This document shows, in pieces, positions 9,850 to 18,542 of a DNA stretch of 64,000 nt (position 1 is the stretch's first letter; each line of letters starts with the position of its first letter). The position numbers and the translations under genes were made by a program. The notes beneath the pieces are model-generated. The model searched no databases and was not told the origin of the DNA. It was given only the letters and a program-made list of their open reading frames with translations. The stretch comes from Bradyrhizobium guangzhouense (GTDB lineage: Bacteria; Pseudomonadota; Alphaproteobacteria; Rhizobiales; Xanthobacteraceae). Where the stretch lies: the NCBI RefSeq assembly GCF_004114955.1, contig NZ_CP030053.1, forward strand, positions 2,604,001 to 2,668,000, given 5' to 3'.

Positions 9850-10697
9850 CAGCGCCACCAGACGGTACGTTCGGCCAAAGCCGCAAACAGCCGGTCGGCG
9901 ACGAACGATATCAACCCGAGCGCGGCGAGGCCGCCCATGACCTGGCCCGTCTGCATGTTCTGCTGCGCAATCTCGATCCTGTAGACAATGCCCGCGAAAG
10001 TGCCTGCAAGTTCGGCCGCGACCAGCGTGTAAAAGGAGATGCTGACGGCGGTGCGTAACCCGACCACGATGTAGGGCAGCGCGCCCAGCAACACGATCTC
10101 CTGGAGCATCTGCCGCCGTGGCGTGCCGAGCATCAACGCCGCCCGGATCAGGCCGCGGTCGACCTTCTGCACGCCGATGTGCGTCGAAAGCCAGACCGTG
10201 AAGAACACGCCCCATACGACGAGGAACAGTTTTCCCGCCTCCGACAGGCCGAACCAGAGAATGACGATCGGCACGAAGGCAATCGGCGGAATTGGCCGCA
10301 GGATATGGAAGAGCGGCGACAGCAGGCTGGAAATGACGGGGAATTGGCCGGTAAGGATGCCGAGCAGGATGCCGAGCGCGCCGCCCACGATGAATCCCGT
10401 GGTGACGCGAAGGAGGCTGGCCGAGAGATCGCCGAGGAATTGTCCGCTTCGTATCCATTCGAGGACAGCCGCAGCAACCACCGTCGGCGGCGGAAACAGC
10501 ACCATGTTGACGGCCCCGGAGCGGGACGCCAATTCCCAGAGGCCGACGAACAGGGGCAGCGACAGCGCTCCGACCAGAAGATTGATGCGGCGAAGACGAG
10601 CTGAATCCGACCGCCGATTGCGACCATCACCGCGGAGAGCAATCTCTTGTGGGGCTGAGGTGCCGTCCTGCATGGCTGTGCGGGCGCCTATTTCCAT
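9849..10697 (-). CDS. ABC transporter permease, SsuC/TauC type
   Basis: About 282 residues with six hydrophobic segments and the EAA-like loop L-G-T-P-R-R-Q-M-L-Q-E-I-V-L...A-L-P-Y-I-V-V-G-L-R (about 195-225) that contacts the ATPase. The ATG at 10697 overlaps the stop of the binding-protein gene by 10 bp; a second ATG at 10673 is equally plausible. It partners the ATPase at 8989-9849 and the binding protein at 10688-11686. Confidence 0.88.
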   Translation of the reverse strand: MEIGARTAMQDGTSAPQEIALRGDGRNRRSDSARLRRINLLVGALSLPLFVGLWELASRSGAVNMVLFPPPTVVAAAVLEWIRSGQFLGDLSASLLRVTTGFIVGGALGILLGILTGQFPVISSLLSPLFHILRPIPPIAFVPIVILWFGLSEAGKLFLVVWGVFFTVWLSTHIGVQKVDRGLIRAALMLGTPRRQMLQEIVLLGALPYIVVGLRTAVSISFYTLVAAELAGTFAGIVYRIEIAQQNMQTGQVMGGLAALGLISFVADRLFAALAERTVWWR

Positions 10698-11686
10698 GAA
10701 AGGGTGACACGTTCGGGGGCGATCGTCTTCAGTGGCTCGGTGACAACGACCTTGCTGAAGTCGGGCATGACAGCTCCGGGAGGATGGTTGCCGCTCTCGA
10801 GGCGCCATGCCGAGTGGGTCTTGAGGATCTCGACCAGGCGGTTGTCGAGACGCACGTGGTAAACATAGTCGGTCCAGATCGGGGCCAGTTCGTCCCGCTT
10901 CATGCCGACCGCGTCCGCCACCACCGTGATCGCATCCTCCTGATGCGCCTTCGTCCAGGCCTCGGCATCGATCAGTGCGGCGATGAACGCCTCGACCAGT
11001 GCGGGGTTGGCATCGAGATAGGGCTTCATCACGACGATGTTGAACGTCTCGGAGTAAGTGCCTGCAGTGTCGAGCTCGGCGACGGCTTCGCCCAGGGCCT
11101 TCTTCGCGTTGGCGATGTGGGGCTCCCACGTGTCGATCGCGTCGATGCTCCCTGCGGCGAGTGCCGGCAGCATCTCCTGCGGCCGCAGGTTGACCAGGGT
11201 GACATCCTTGGCCGCCAATCCCGCCGATTTCAGCAGCGTGGCCGTGTACACCTCGCTGCCGGTGCCGGCGGTGAATCCGATCCGCTTGCCGCGAAGATCT
11301 GCCTTGGTCTTGACGCCGGCCTTGGCCGCGACGACCGTCTTGAGGTCGGAATATTCCATGCCCGCGACGAAGGCGATGGGCTGGCCTGCCATCGCCGAGG
11401 CGGTGACCGGCGCCTCGGCCGTCGTCGCGATGTCGGCGCCGCCTCCGATCACGGTGTCCAGGCATTGCTTGCCGGACGTGAAGTTCGAGACCGTGATGTC
11501 CAGTCCGTGCTTTTCGAACATCCCCTTCGATTTGGCGACGATCGCAAGGCCGGAGATCGGCCCGAGGTTTTGCGCAAGCCGGGCTTTGAGCAACTCCGCG
11601 GCCGAGGCGCAGCCTGGACTGATGGCAAGGCAAAGCGCCACATAGCCGGCAATCGCTGAAATTGGGCGGACGGTGTTCCAGTGCAT
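10688..11686 (-). CDS. ABC transporter substrate-binding protein (SsuA/NMT1-like)
   Basis: 332 residues. A signal peptide (residues 1 to about 29, ending C-A-S-A-A-E) sends it to the periplasm. The mature protein has the NMT1/SsuA fold markers G-P-I-S-G-L-A-I-V-A-K-S-K-G-M-F-E-K-H-G-L, G-G-G-A-D-I-A-T-T-A-E-A-P and L-R-G-K-R-I-G-F. These receptors bind sulfonates, taurine, nitrate or pyrimidine precursors; the ligand cannot be read from sequence. First gene of the minus-strand operon. The nearby amidase suggests an organic-nitrogen substrate (inference). Confidence 0.87.
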   Translation of the reverse strand: MHWNTVRPISAIAGYVALCLAISPGCASAAELLKARLAQNLGPISGLAIVAKSKGMFEKHGLDITVSNFTSGKQCLDTVIGGGADIATTAEAPVTASAMAGQPIAFVAGMEYSDLKTVVAAKAGVKTKADLRGKRIGFTAGTGSEVYTATLLKSAGLAAKDVTLVNLRPQEMLPALAAGSIDAIDTWEPHIANAKKALGEAVAELDTAGTYSETFNIVVMKPYLDANPALVEAFIAALIDAEAWTKAHQEDAITVVADAVGMKRDELAPIWTDYVYHVRLDNRLVEILKTHSAWRLESGNHPPGAVMPDFSKVVVTEPLKTIAPERVTLSWK

Positions 11687-12031
11687 GACGATCTCCCCTC
11701 GTGCCGCGCCCGGCGGCAGCCCCGATGCGATCGCGGATACCGCCCTGAACGGCTTCCGCCACAGACTCCCGCGTCCTCCCTGGCCGGCCGCTTGAGGATC
11801 GGCCTATGTCGGCATGCTCGCCCGGCGCTACGATCCCGGGAAGCAATTAATCGACACGGCTCGGGGACGACGGCCTCGGGACGACGGCCTCGGGGTGACG
11901 GCCTCGGGACGACGCCCTTCGGGCAATCGGCGCGATGGTGTGTCAGCAAGGCGGCGCCGTCCCGTCCTGACGGAACCTTCGACTGCGTGCTACATTGGGG
12001 TTCGTCGCTCCCACGCTCACGGACCCCTCCC
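11687..12031. other. Gene-free divergent region with 14-15 bp tandem repeat
   Basis: 345 bp between the binding-protein gene (minus) and the glutathione S-transferase (plus). It must hold both promoters. At 11861-11924 a 14-15 bp unit (core GACGGCCTCGGG) is repeated about three and a half times with small changes. No gene-like frame with normal codon use was seen. Confidence 0.5.
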
Positions 12032-12739
12032 ATGAAATACGAGCTTTACTACTGGCCCGAGATCCAGGGCCGCGGTGAATATGTGCGGCTGGCGCTGGAG
12101 GAGGCGGGTGCGGCCTACGTCGATGTCGCACGCGGCCCGCGTGGCTCGGCTGCGATGATGAAGATGATGGACGCGCACAAGGGCACGCCGCCCTTTGCGC
12201 CGCCGTTCCTGAAGGCGGGCAAGCTCGTCATTGGCCAGACCGCCAACATCCTGCTCTATCTCGGCGCGCGTCATGGGCTCGCGCCGAAGACGGAAGCGGG
12301 CCGACTCTGGGTACACCAGCTTCAGCTGACCATCACCGATTTCGTGGTGGAGATTCACGACACCCATCATCCGCTCGGGCCCTCGCAGTATTACGAAGAC
12401 CAGAAGGCGCCCGCAAAGAAGCGCACGGCCGATTTCTGGGACGAACGCGTGCCGAAATATCTCGGCTATTTCGAGCAGTTGCTCGACGACGCCGGCGGCG
12501 CCCATGTCACCGGCCGACGTCTGACTTACGTCGATCTCTCGCTGTTCCAGATCGTCGATGGCCTGCGCTATGCGTTTCCCAAGCGCATGAAAGCGTTCGA
12601 GAAGAATATCCCCGGTCTCGTCGACCTGCATGACCGCGTCGCCGCTCGGCCCAACATCAGGTCCTATCTCGCCAGCGAGCGCCGCATTCCCTTCAACGAG
12701 CAAGGCATCTTTCGACGCTATCGCGAGCTGGATTCCTAG
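12032..12739 (+). CDS. Glutathione S-transferase family protein
   Basis: 235 residues from ATG 12032. A thioredoxin-like N-terminal domain starts with Y-E-L-Y-Y-W-P-E-I-Q-G-R-G-E-Y-V-R-L-A-L-E-E-A, with Q-T-A-N-I-L-L-Y-L (about 70-78) at the expected glutathione gamma-glutamyl contact. The C-terminal all-alpha domain includes H-V-T-G-R-R-L-T-Y-V-D-L-S-L-F. It resembles the sigma-like/alpha-like prokaryotic GSTs. Its stop is 1 bp from the stop of the convergent methyltransferase gene. Confidence 0.88.
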   Translation: MKYELYYWPEIQGRGEYVRLALEEAGAAYVDVARGPRGSAAMMKMMDAHKGTPPFAPPFLKAGKLVIGQTANILLYLGARHGLAPKTEAGRLWVHQLQLTITDFVVEIHDTHHPLGPSQYYEDQKAPAKKRTADFWDERVPKYLGYFEQLLDDAGGAHVTGRRLTYVDLSLFQIVDGLRYAFPKRMKAFEKNIPGLVDLHDRVAARPNIRSYLASERRIPFNEQGIFRRYRELDS

Positions 12740-12740
12740 G

Positions 12741-13415
12741 TCACCACACTCCCGGCAGCAGGCGATAGCGCACCCGCGCCGCGTAGTCGGCATAACCTGA
12801 TAGCCCCTCCATCAGCGTGCGCTCCTCGATGCGGATGCGGACCGCGAGCAAGAGGACCAAGAGCGGCGCGATCGCAAGGCCCCACCACGAGCCGAGGGTC
12901 AGCGGCACGCCTGCGAAGAACATGAGCATGCCGCTGTACATGGGATGGCGGACGTGGGCGTAAGGCCCTGATGAGATCACGTGCTGGGCGCGCTCGGCCT
13001 GCAGCTTCACCACAGGCGCGGCGAACGAGTTCTCGCGGAATACCCGCATCGTGAACAGCGTGCAGGCCAGATACAGCGCGAAGCCGACTGCCTGCAATGC
13101 GAGCGGCACGTTGGAGGCAACAGCGCGCCGGTCGAGACCGATCGCAACCAGCCAGACCAGGATCGCCAGCATGAAGGCGATGATGAAGCCCTTGTCGGCG
13201 CGCGGCTGTTCCCTCTGGATGACAGGGCGGAGCCGCTCTGCCAGCAATCCCGGATCGATCCGGTGGAGCCACCAGCCGCAGAGCGGGCCGAGCAGGGCGG
13301 AGGTGACGAGGAACAGCCAGGCCGACGGCCAATGCAGCGTGCCCGCGGAGGCGAACAATATCGCGCCCATCGCAACGACGAAGATCGTGTTCTGCAACAA
13401 CAGGCGTGCGATCAT
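12741..13415 (-). CDS. Isoprenylcysteine carboxyl methyltransferase-like membrane protein
   Basis: 224 residues from ATG 13415, preceded by GGGAA. About five hydrophobic helices. The C-terminal motif G-P-Y-A-H-V-R-H-P-M-Y-S-G-M (about 155-168) followed by R-I-x-x-E-E-R-T-L-M-E is the SAM-binding signature of ICMT/PEMT-type membrane methyltransferases. Bacterial substrates are mostly unknown. A frame open 34 codons further upstream lacks a ribosome site. Confidence 0.82.
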   Translation of the reverse strand: MIARLLLQNTIFVVAMGAILFASAGTLHWPSAWLFLVTSALLGPLCGWWLHRIDPGLLAERLRPVIQREQPRADKGFIIAFMLAILVWLVAIGLDRRAVASNVPLALQAVGFALYLACTLFTMRVFRENSFAAPVVKLQAERAQHVISSGPYAHVRHPMYSGMLMFFAGVPLTLGSWWGLAIAPLLVLLLAVRIRIEERTLMEGLSGYADYAARVRYRLLPGVW

Positions 13416-13532
13416 GCGCGGTTCCCGCGGGCAGTCTCGCACTAATATGGCCGCGCTCTCAGGCAAAGTTGCGACCGCACACGCGAAAGGCCCGGTCGAC
13501 GGGACCGGGCGATCCATCGCATAAACGCCGGA

Positions 13533-13706
13533 TCAGGCGAGCTGATCGATCCGGGTGCCTTGACCAGGCGGCAGGGGCGCCGGCGGCGTCGGCTGGTAGG
13601 TCGGGTCGGTGTCTTTGGTCTTGGTCTGGTCGTCCGGCTGCTTGGTCGTGTCGTAGCTCGGGACCACGATCGTGACAGGCGGCGGCGCAACGCTGGAAAC
13701 GCTCAT
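13533..13706 (-). CDS. Small Pro/Thr-rich hypothetical protein (57 aa)
   Basis: A 57-codon frame with normal high-GC codon use. The product starts M-S-V-S-S-V-A-P-P-P-V-T-I-V-V-P, has a Lys/Asp/Thr-rich middle (T-K-Q-P-D-D-Q-T-K-T-K-D-T-D) and a Pro-rich end. No signal peptide or known domain. It is placed between two other minus-strand genes. Family unknown; called on frame length, codon use and start quality. Confidence 0.55.
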   Translation of the reverse strand: MSVSSVAPPPVTIVVPSYDTTKQPDDQTKTKDTDPTYQPTPPAPLPPGQGTRIDQLA

Positions 13707-13811
13707 CCACAAATCCTCACAGATTGAACCTGATGAGCGTGCCCTGTGAGGGACGAAAGGTCCGTCAAGCCGATCGTTAAAATGCGAGGGATCTGGCGCG
13801 AAAAGATGCGC

Positions 13812-14291
13812 CTACTCGTCCTTCGGCCGCGTGATCGCGATCGCCGCGTCCGTCTTGGTGCGGGTGCATTCCATGTTGAGGCGCTTGTAGCGCATCGTGA
13901 TCTTGTCGCCGCGCAACAGGCCCATGCGCTTCAGGCAGCGCGTTGCGCCGGTCGTGGTGTCGTCTTTCGTCACCGTGAAGATGATCGCGGCTGCGGAGGC
14001 CACGAGATCATAGAATTGCGGCGTCGGCTTGCGGTCGCCCTTGGCGTAGAGCTCGTTGGAATAGGCCGCTCCTTGCGCGCGACAGCCGAGCGAAAGCTCC
14101 TTCGCGGCGGGGTGGGTGAGGTAGATGATGTTGGCGGCCTTGAAATTGACCTTCAGCCCGTCGATGCCGCCGGCGAGCTGTTTTGCGATGTCGTCGCACT
14201 GGTCGGCGCGGGCAGGCGCGGTGAGGGTCACAAGGCCGGTGATTGCGGCGGCGACAACAATCGCGCCGCGGACGTCCAATTTGAAAATCAT
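13812..14291 (-). CDS. Hypothetical secreted protein
   Basis: 159 residues from ATG 14291 (AAGGGG about 10 bp upstream; a start 9 codons further upstream is possible). A clear signal peptide ends A-P-A-R-A-D. The mature part contains four Cys (at Q-C-D-D, L-G-C-R, T-R-C-L and M-E-C-T), suggesting disulfide-stabilised periplasmic folding. No domain recognised. Confidence 0.75.
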   Translation of the reverse strand: MIFKLDVRGAIVVAAAITGLVTLTAPARADQCDDIAKQLAGGIDGLKVNFKAANIIYLTHPAAKELSLGCRAQGAAYSNELYAKGDRKPTPQFYDLVASAAAIIFTVTKDDTTTGATRCLKRMGLLRGDKITMRYKRLNMECTRTKTDAAIAITRPKDE

Positions 14292-14526
14292 GATGAAAAG
14301 CCCCTTGAGCGCGCGCATTCAACCGTCGCCGCGCGCGAAGCGCAAGGGGTGCAACCGGGCTCGACCGGGCTCAACTACAGCTATTGAACGCCGGCGGCAG
14401 AAATGGCCGCCATGACACCGAATCGGGATGCCGGGCCGCACCAGGACGCCTTCCCTTTGTGGCAAAAAAGCTTAGAAAGCTTCTATGCTTAGAGGCCCGA
14501 GAGGGCTGCAAAACCCGAGATCGCTC

Positions 14527-16182
14527 ATGAACGCTCCCACCGCCTTCCCCGACGCCTCAAAACCCGTCCCGCCCTACAAGCACACCCCGCTGTTCCCGCT
14601 GGGCAAGGACGAGACGCCCTACAAGAAGATTTCGTCCGAGGGCGTCCGGGTCGAGAAGGTCCTGGGGAAAGACATGCTGGTGGTGTCGCGCGAGGCGCTG
14701 CGGGCGCTGTCGGAAGCGGCTTTCGGCGACATCAATCACTATCTGCGCCCCGGCCATCTGAAGCAGCTCCGCGCGATCCTGGAGGACGGTGAGGCCAGCC
14801 CGAACGACAAGTTCGTCGCGCTGGATTTCTTGAAGAACGCCAACATCGCTGCCGGCGGCGTGCTGCCGATGTGCCAGGACACCGGCACCGCGATCATCAT
14901 GGGCAAGAAGGGCTGCAACGTCATCACCGACGGTGAGGACGAGGCGGCGCTGTCGGAAGGCGCGCGCGATGCCTACCTGCGCCGCAATCTGCGCTACTCG
15001 CAGGTCGCCCCCTTGTCGATGTACGAGGAGAAGAACACCGCCAACAACATGCCGGCGCAGTGCGAGATCTATGCCGAGGGCGACGACGCCTACAAGTTCA
15101 TGTTCATGGCCAAGGGCGGCGGCTCCGCCAACAAGAGTTTTCTGTTTCAGGCCACGCCCTCGGTGTTGACCAAGGACCGGCTGCTCGCCTTCCTGAAGGA
15201 AAAGATTCTCACGCTCGGCACCGCGGCGTGCCCGCCTTATCACCTCGCGATCGTGATCGGCGGCACCTCGGCCGAGCTCTGCATGAAGACGGTGAAGCTC
15301 GCCTCCGCCCGCTATCTCGATGCGCTGCCGACCCACGGCTCGCCCGACGGCAACGCCTTCCGCGACGTCGAGATGGAGAAGGAAATCCACAAGATGACGC
15401 AGTCGCTCGGCGTCGGCGCGCAGTTCGGCGGCAAGTATTTCTGCCACGACGTCCGCGTGATCCGCATGCCGCGCCATGGTGCCTCGCTGCCGATCGGGCT
15501 TGGCGTGTCCTGCTCGGCCGACCGCCAGGTGCTCGGCAAGATCACCAAGGACGGCGTCTATCTCGAGGAGCTCGAGCATAATCCGGCGCAATATCTGCCG
15601 CAGGTCGAAGAGGCGCTCGGCGGCGAGGTCGTCAAGATCGACCTCAACCAGCCGATGAAGGATATTTTGGCGACGTTCTCGAAGTATCCGATCAAGACCC
15701 GGGTCTCGATGAGCGGCACGATGATCGTCGCACGCGATAGTGCGCATGCCAAGCTGCGCGAGCGGTTGGAGAAGGGCGAGCCGCTGCCCGACTATTTCAA
15801 GAACCATCCGGTCTACTACGCCGGCCCCGCCAAGACGCCCGAGGGCTACGCCTCCGGCGCGTTCGGACCGACCACGGCGGGCCGCATGGATTCCTTCGTC
15901 GACCAGTTCCAGGCCGCCGGCGGCTCCATGGTGATGGTCGCCAAGGGCAACCGCGCGCCGGCCGTGCGTGAGGCTTGCAAGAAATATGGCGGCTTCTATC
16001 TCGGCTCGATCGGCGGCGCGGCGGCGAACCTCGCCGAGCACTGCATCAAGAGGGTCGAGGTGCTCGAATATCCCGAGCTCGGCATGGAGGCGATCTGGCG
16101 CATCGAAGTCGTCGACTTCCCGGCCTTCATCATCATCGACGACAAGGGCAACGACTTCTTCAAGGAGTTGAATTTGGGTTGA
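14527..16182 (+). CDS. Class I fumarate hydratase
   Basis: 551 residues from ATG 14527. Iron-sulfur (4Fe-4S) fumarase of the FumA/FumB type, interconverting fumarate and malate in the TCA cycle. The three cluster cysteines lie in [21 protein letters not shown] and L-G-V-S-C-S-A-D-R. The C-terminal beta domain has [12 protein letters not shown] and [11 protein letters not shown]. Length and both domains are complete. Monocistronic as far as seen. Confidence 0.94.
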   Translation: MNAPTAFPDASKPVPPYKHTPLFPLGKDETPYKKISSEGVRVEKVLGKDMLVVSREALRALSEAAFGDINHYLRPGHLKQLRAILEDGEASPNDKFVALDFLKNANIAAGGVLPMCQDTGTAIIMGKKGCNVITDGEDEAALSEGARDAYLRRNLRYSQVAPLSMYEEKNTANNMPAQCEIYAEGDDAYKFMFMAKGGGSANKSFLFQATPSVLTKDRLLAFLKEKILTLGTAACPPYHLAIVIGGTSAELCMKTVKLASARYLDALPTHGSPDGNAFRDVEMEKEIHKMTQSLGVGAQFGGKYFCHDVRVIRMPRHGASLPIGLGVSCSADRQVLGKITKDGVYLEELEHNPAQYLPQVEEALGGEVVKIDLNQPMKDILATFSKYPIKTRVSMSGTMIVARDSAHAKLRERLEKGEPLPDYFKNHPVYYAGPAKTPEGYASGAFGPTTAGRMDSFVDQFQAAGGSMVMVAKGNRAPAVREACKKYGGFYLGSIGGAAANLAEHCIKRVEVLEYPELGMEAIWRIEVVDFPAFIIIDDKGNDFFKELNLG

Positions 16183-16310
16183 GGCTACTTTCCCCGGACG
16201 CGACGCGGCATGAAATGCTGCGCTGCTGATCCGGGGTCCATTGTCGCGCAGCATGGGTCCCGGCTCTGCGGAGCAGCGTTACACGCCGCGCCGCGTCCGG
16301 GAGACGAGCC

Positions 16311-16607
16311 TTACGCCCTTGCGCCGGTGAACGGGAAGCTGCCCATCGGGCCGATGCCCATCTCGCCGTTGATGTTGTTGCCGGCGACCTTCCCGCTGAA
16401 TTCCAGCGTCAGCGGCATCGGGTTGGTGATCGAGACTTTCCAGGAGACGCTGTCGCCGTTGACGGTGCCGTCGAAAATCTCGGCGGTATTGCCGTCCGCA
16501 CCCTGCGTGCCCGTGAGCGTGCCGCCCGTTTCCTTCAGGCTCAGCGTCGCCTGGCGCTCGCCCATCGGCGTCGTCATGGTCAGATTCCAGTTGCCGTCCA
16601 CGGCCAT
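16311..16607 (-). CDS. Hypothetical protein, beta-rich, conserved in rhizobia
   Basis: 98 residues from ATG 16607, with GGGAG 7 bp upstream. The sequence is dominated by alternating beta-type segments (W-N-L-T-M-T-T-P-M-G-E-R-Q-A-T-L-S, then G-G-T-L-T-G-T and W-K-V-S-I-T-N-P-M-P-L-T-L-E-F-S-G) and Gly turns, no signal peptide. It looks like a small beta-sandwich. Function unknown. Confidence 0.72.
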   Translation of the reverse strand: MAVDGNWNLTMTTPMGERQATLSLKETGGTLTGTQGADGNTAEIFDGTVNGDSVSWKVSITNPMPLTLEFSGKVAGNNINGEMGIGPMGSFPFTGARA

Positions 16608-16715
16608 TCGCGTCTCCCGAACAATATCCCGGCGGGCTACGACGATCCGCAGCCAGTCCAAGCCTGAGCCTATAGCGCAACTCGGCGCGCGCGCCTAACC
16701 CGACGTGAGCGGCCA

Positions 16716-17270
16716 TCAAGCGCGGGCGGCGGCGCGGCGGCGGCTGGTGACGACAAGCCGAAACACCACGTACTGCACGGCGAAGGCCAAAACCTTGGCG
16801 CCGCCGGCGATCACCGAGATATAGAAGGCCCACAGCTTCAGATCGCCGGTCCAGGCGACGATGATCGTGCCGGCGCCGAGGGCGAACATCAGCGCGGCCC
16901 AGGCATAGCCCGCAGCGGTGACATATTCCGGCGCGGTCTCGACCACCATCGGCGGCATGTAGCGTAGCATCCAGCCGCGCTTGAGCATGATCGCGCCGAT
17001 CGCGAAATGCGCGATCGCGGGCTTGGCCAGCATGAAGCGGGGATCGTTGGTGAGCAGCGTCACCGTGCCGAGCACGATGACGAGCGCGAGGCTCGCATAG
17101 GTCATGTAGCCGAGCTCGCGCCCCTTGACGCGGGCATAGATCACCTGCGCGACCGCACCCGCTATCGCCACCGACGTCGCGAGAATGACGTTGTCGGTGA
17201 TCAGATAGATCACCAGGAAGACGATGGCCGAGAGGAAGTCGGAGGCGAGGCGGGCGAATACGTCCTTCAT
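16716..17270 (-). CDS. YciB/IspZ-family septation membrane protein
   Basis: 184 residues from ATG 17270 with five hydrophobic helices. The pattern (short N-terminus, L-x-S-A-I-V-F-L-V-I-Y, A-x-A-x-Q-V-I-Y-A-R-V-K-G-R-E, M-T-Y-A-S-L-A-L-V-I-V-L-G-T-V-T-L-L) fits the YciB/IspZ inner-membrane family. It ends in Arg/Ala-rich cytosolic residues. Only 13 bp separate it from the upstream membrane protein gene, so both should be driven by the TetR-controlled promoter at 17894-17922. Confidence 0.72.
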   Translation of the reverse strand: MKDVFARLASDFLSAIVFLVIYLITDNVILATSVAIAGAVAQVIYARVKGRELGYMTYASLALVIVLGTVTLLTNDPRFMLAKPAIAHFAIGAIMLKRGWMLRYMPPMVVETAPEYVTAAGYAWAALMFALGAGTIIVAWTGDLKLWAFYISVIAGGAKVLAFAVQYVVFRLVVTSRRRAAARA

Positions 17271-17283
17271 TGTCGGTCCTGTC

Positions 17284-17856
17284 TCACTGGGCTTCCGGCA
17301 GCGCGCCTTCAGGCGCACCATACTTGATCTGCCGATATTCGGGATACCATTTGGTGAAGTAGATCGCGCTGTTGCGGGCCGCGAAGGCGACGGCGAGGCC
17401 CGACCAGACCGGCAGGCCGGGGAAGTAGAGCAGCACGATGTTGGCGAGCATCATCAGCAAGGCGGCGACGGTCCATGCCGCGGTGATGATGTAATTGGCG
17501 GTGAGGAAGCCGGGCATAGCCGCGGTTTCGGCCGGAACGGATTCGATCGCGTATTGCAGCGTGAAGGGCCGGCGCGCCAGCATCGAGCCGAGCGAGATGA
17601 CGAAGATTCCGATATCGACCGAGAGCTTGACGCCGAGCGCGCTGAGCGTGGGGTGCAGTGCGAGGAAGAGGCCGATGCCTGCAAACAGGATCGCCGAGCC
17701 CGCGGCCAGGATCTTCACCGAGCGGCCGCGCACGACGTCGATTGCGATCGTTGCGAGACAGATCGCCGAGCCCGCGAACACGGCCACCATGGCCGAGGTC
17801 ATGAACATCAGGGCCGTGTAGACGCCGTAGGGGGCAAGGATCAGGAAGATCGTCAT
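17284..17856 (-). CDS. Hypothetical multi-pass membrane protein
   Basis: 190 residues, about five to six hydrophobic helices, no recognised domain. It ends with a charged tail containing W-Y-P-E-Y-R-Q-I-K-Y. It heads a two-gene unit with the YciB-like gene. Its promoter carries two TetR-type operators, one just upstream of the -35 and one overlapping the transcription start, exactly as at the carotenoid oxygenase promoter. Confidence 0.8.
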   Translation of the reverse strand: MTIFLILAPYGVYTALMFMTSAMVAVFAGSAICLATIAIDVVRGRSVKILAAGSAILFAGIGLFLALHPTLSALGVKLSVDIGIFVISLGSMLARRPFTLQYAIESVPAETAAMPGFLTANYIITAAWTVAALLMMLANIVLLYFPGLPVWSGLAVAFAARNSAIYFTKWYPEYRQIKYGAPEGALPEAQ

Positions 17857-17874
17857 GGATGCCTCGGTCGCACC

Positions 17875-17946
17875 AATCTTTACGATGTCAAGATTGATAG
17901 TTCAGCGCCGGCGCTGGGTCAAGCGAAATCTTTACAGTGTCAAAAT
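17875..17946 (-). promoter_or_regulatory. Promoter with two TetR-type operators for the 17856-16716 gene pair
   Basis: Minus-strand promoter: -35 TTGACC (17922-17917), 17-bp spacer, -10 TATCAA (17899-17894). Operator A (17875-17895) has half-sites ATCTTTAC and GTCAAGAT and overlaps the start point. Operator B (17926-17946) has half-sites ATCTTTAC and GTCAAAAT, lies just upstream of the -35 and overlaps the stop codon of the MAPEG gene. The operator centres are about 51 bp apart. The same arrangement recurs at 19956-20027. Confidence 0.75.
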
Positions 17947-18414
17947 GACGTGAACGACCTGTAAAAACTCAATTGTCGCAACGGCTTGGTTCGACAGTTC
18001 GTCGGCCATGGCGGCCCAGGGCAGGCGCGACAGGATGGTCAGGGCGCAGGACACCAGAAGGCCGATGGTCAGGACAATGCCGCCGACGCGGCAGATCGTG
18101 AATCGGAGCGAGCCCGGCGTCGCATACATGCCGAGCGGATGCAGCAGCCGCGACAGCAGAAGCGCGCCCATCAAGAGGTGAATGCGCAAGGGCGACGCGC
18201 CCGACATCTCCAGAAGCGCCACCATCAGCGCGATGATCGGGACGTATTCCATGAAGTTGCCATGCGCCCGGATCGCACTGCGCAGGTTTTCGTTGCCGCC
18301 GTCGCTGAAGGGCGCCTTGCTGCTTCGTCGCAGCCGGATGACCTGCAACGCGAGCGCGACGTAGATCAGCGCGAGGATGGCGAGGTAGTTCGCAGTGATC
18401 GCGGGGACGTGCAT
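17932..18414 (-). CDS. MAPEG-family membrane protein
   Basis: 160 residues from ATG 18414. Four hydrophobic helices and the MAPEG hallmark R-A-H-G-N-F-M-E-Y-V-P (about 49-59) that corresponds to the glutathione-contacting R-x-x-x-N-x-x-E region of membrane GSTs (MGST/FLAP type). It lies between the carotenoid oxygenase (128 bp upstream, across a palindromic repeat) and the next promoter, so may be read through from the oxygenase. Confidence 0.87.
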   Translation of the reverse strand: MHVPAITANYLAILALIYVALALQVIRLRRSSKAPFSDGGNENLRSAIRAHGNFMEYVPIIALMVALLEMSGASPLRIHLLMGALLLSRLLHPLGMYATPGSLRFTICRVGGIVLTIGLLVSCALTILSRLPWAAMADELSNQAVATIEFLQVVHVILTL

Positions 18415-18432
18415 GCGAAGTCTCCTCTTGCC

Positions 18433-18533
18433 GTCATTCCGGGTTGCGCGAAGCGCGAACCCGGAATCCATGGTGAGACAGTCTCTGTGGCCTGATGGAT
18501 TCCGGGCTCACGCTTCGCGTCCCCCGGAATGAC
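18433..18533. repeat. Palindromic repeat, GTCATTCCGGG type
   Basis: Arms begin and end with GTCATTCCGGG / CCCGGAATGAC equivalents and contain GGATTCCGGG and CGAAGCG on opposite sides, with about 100 bp total length. It separates the carotenoid oxygenase and MAPEG genes. A minimal version, GTCATTCCGGC-GAG-GCCGGAATGAC, occurs at 59982-60006. Confidence 0.75.
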
Positions 18534-18542
18534 TGGGAGTTA

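Noticed and set aside
9849..11846. A 665-codon minus-strand frame apparently joining a permease to upstream sequence.
   Set aside because: Only the last about 282 codons are a permease; the rest is an out-of-frame reading of the substrate-binding protein gene, so no fusion exists.
11861..11924. The 14-15 bp tandem repeat as a regulatory iteron array.
   Set aside because: Only about three and a half imperfect units, no palindromic core and no replication gene nearby; most likely a simple slippage repeat.
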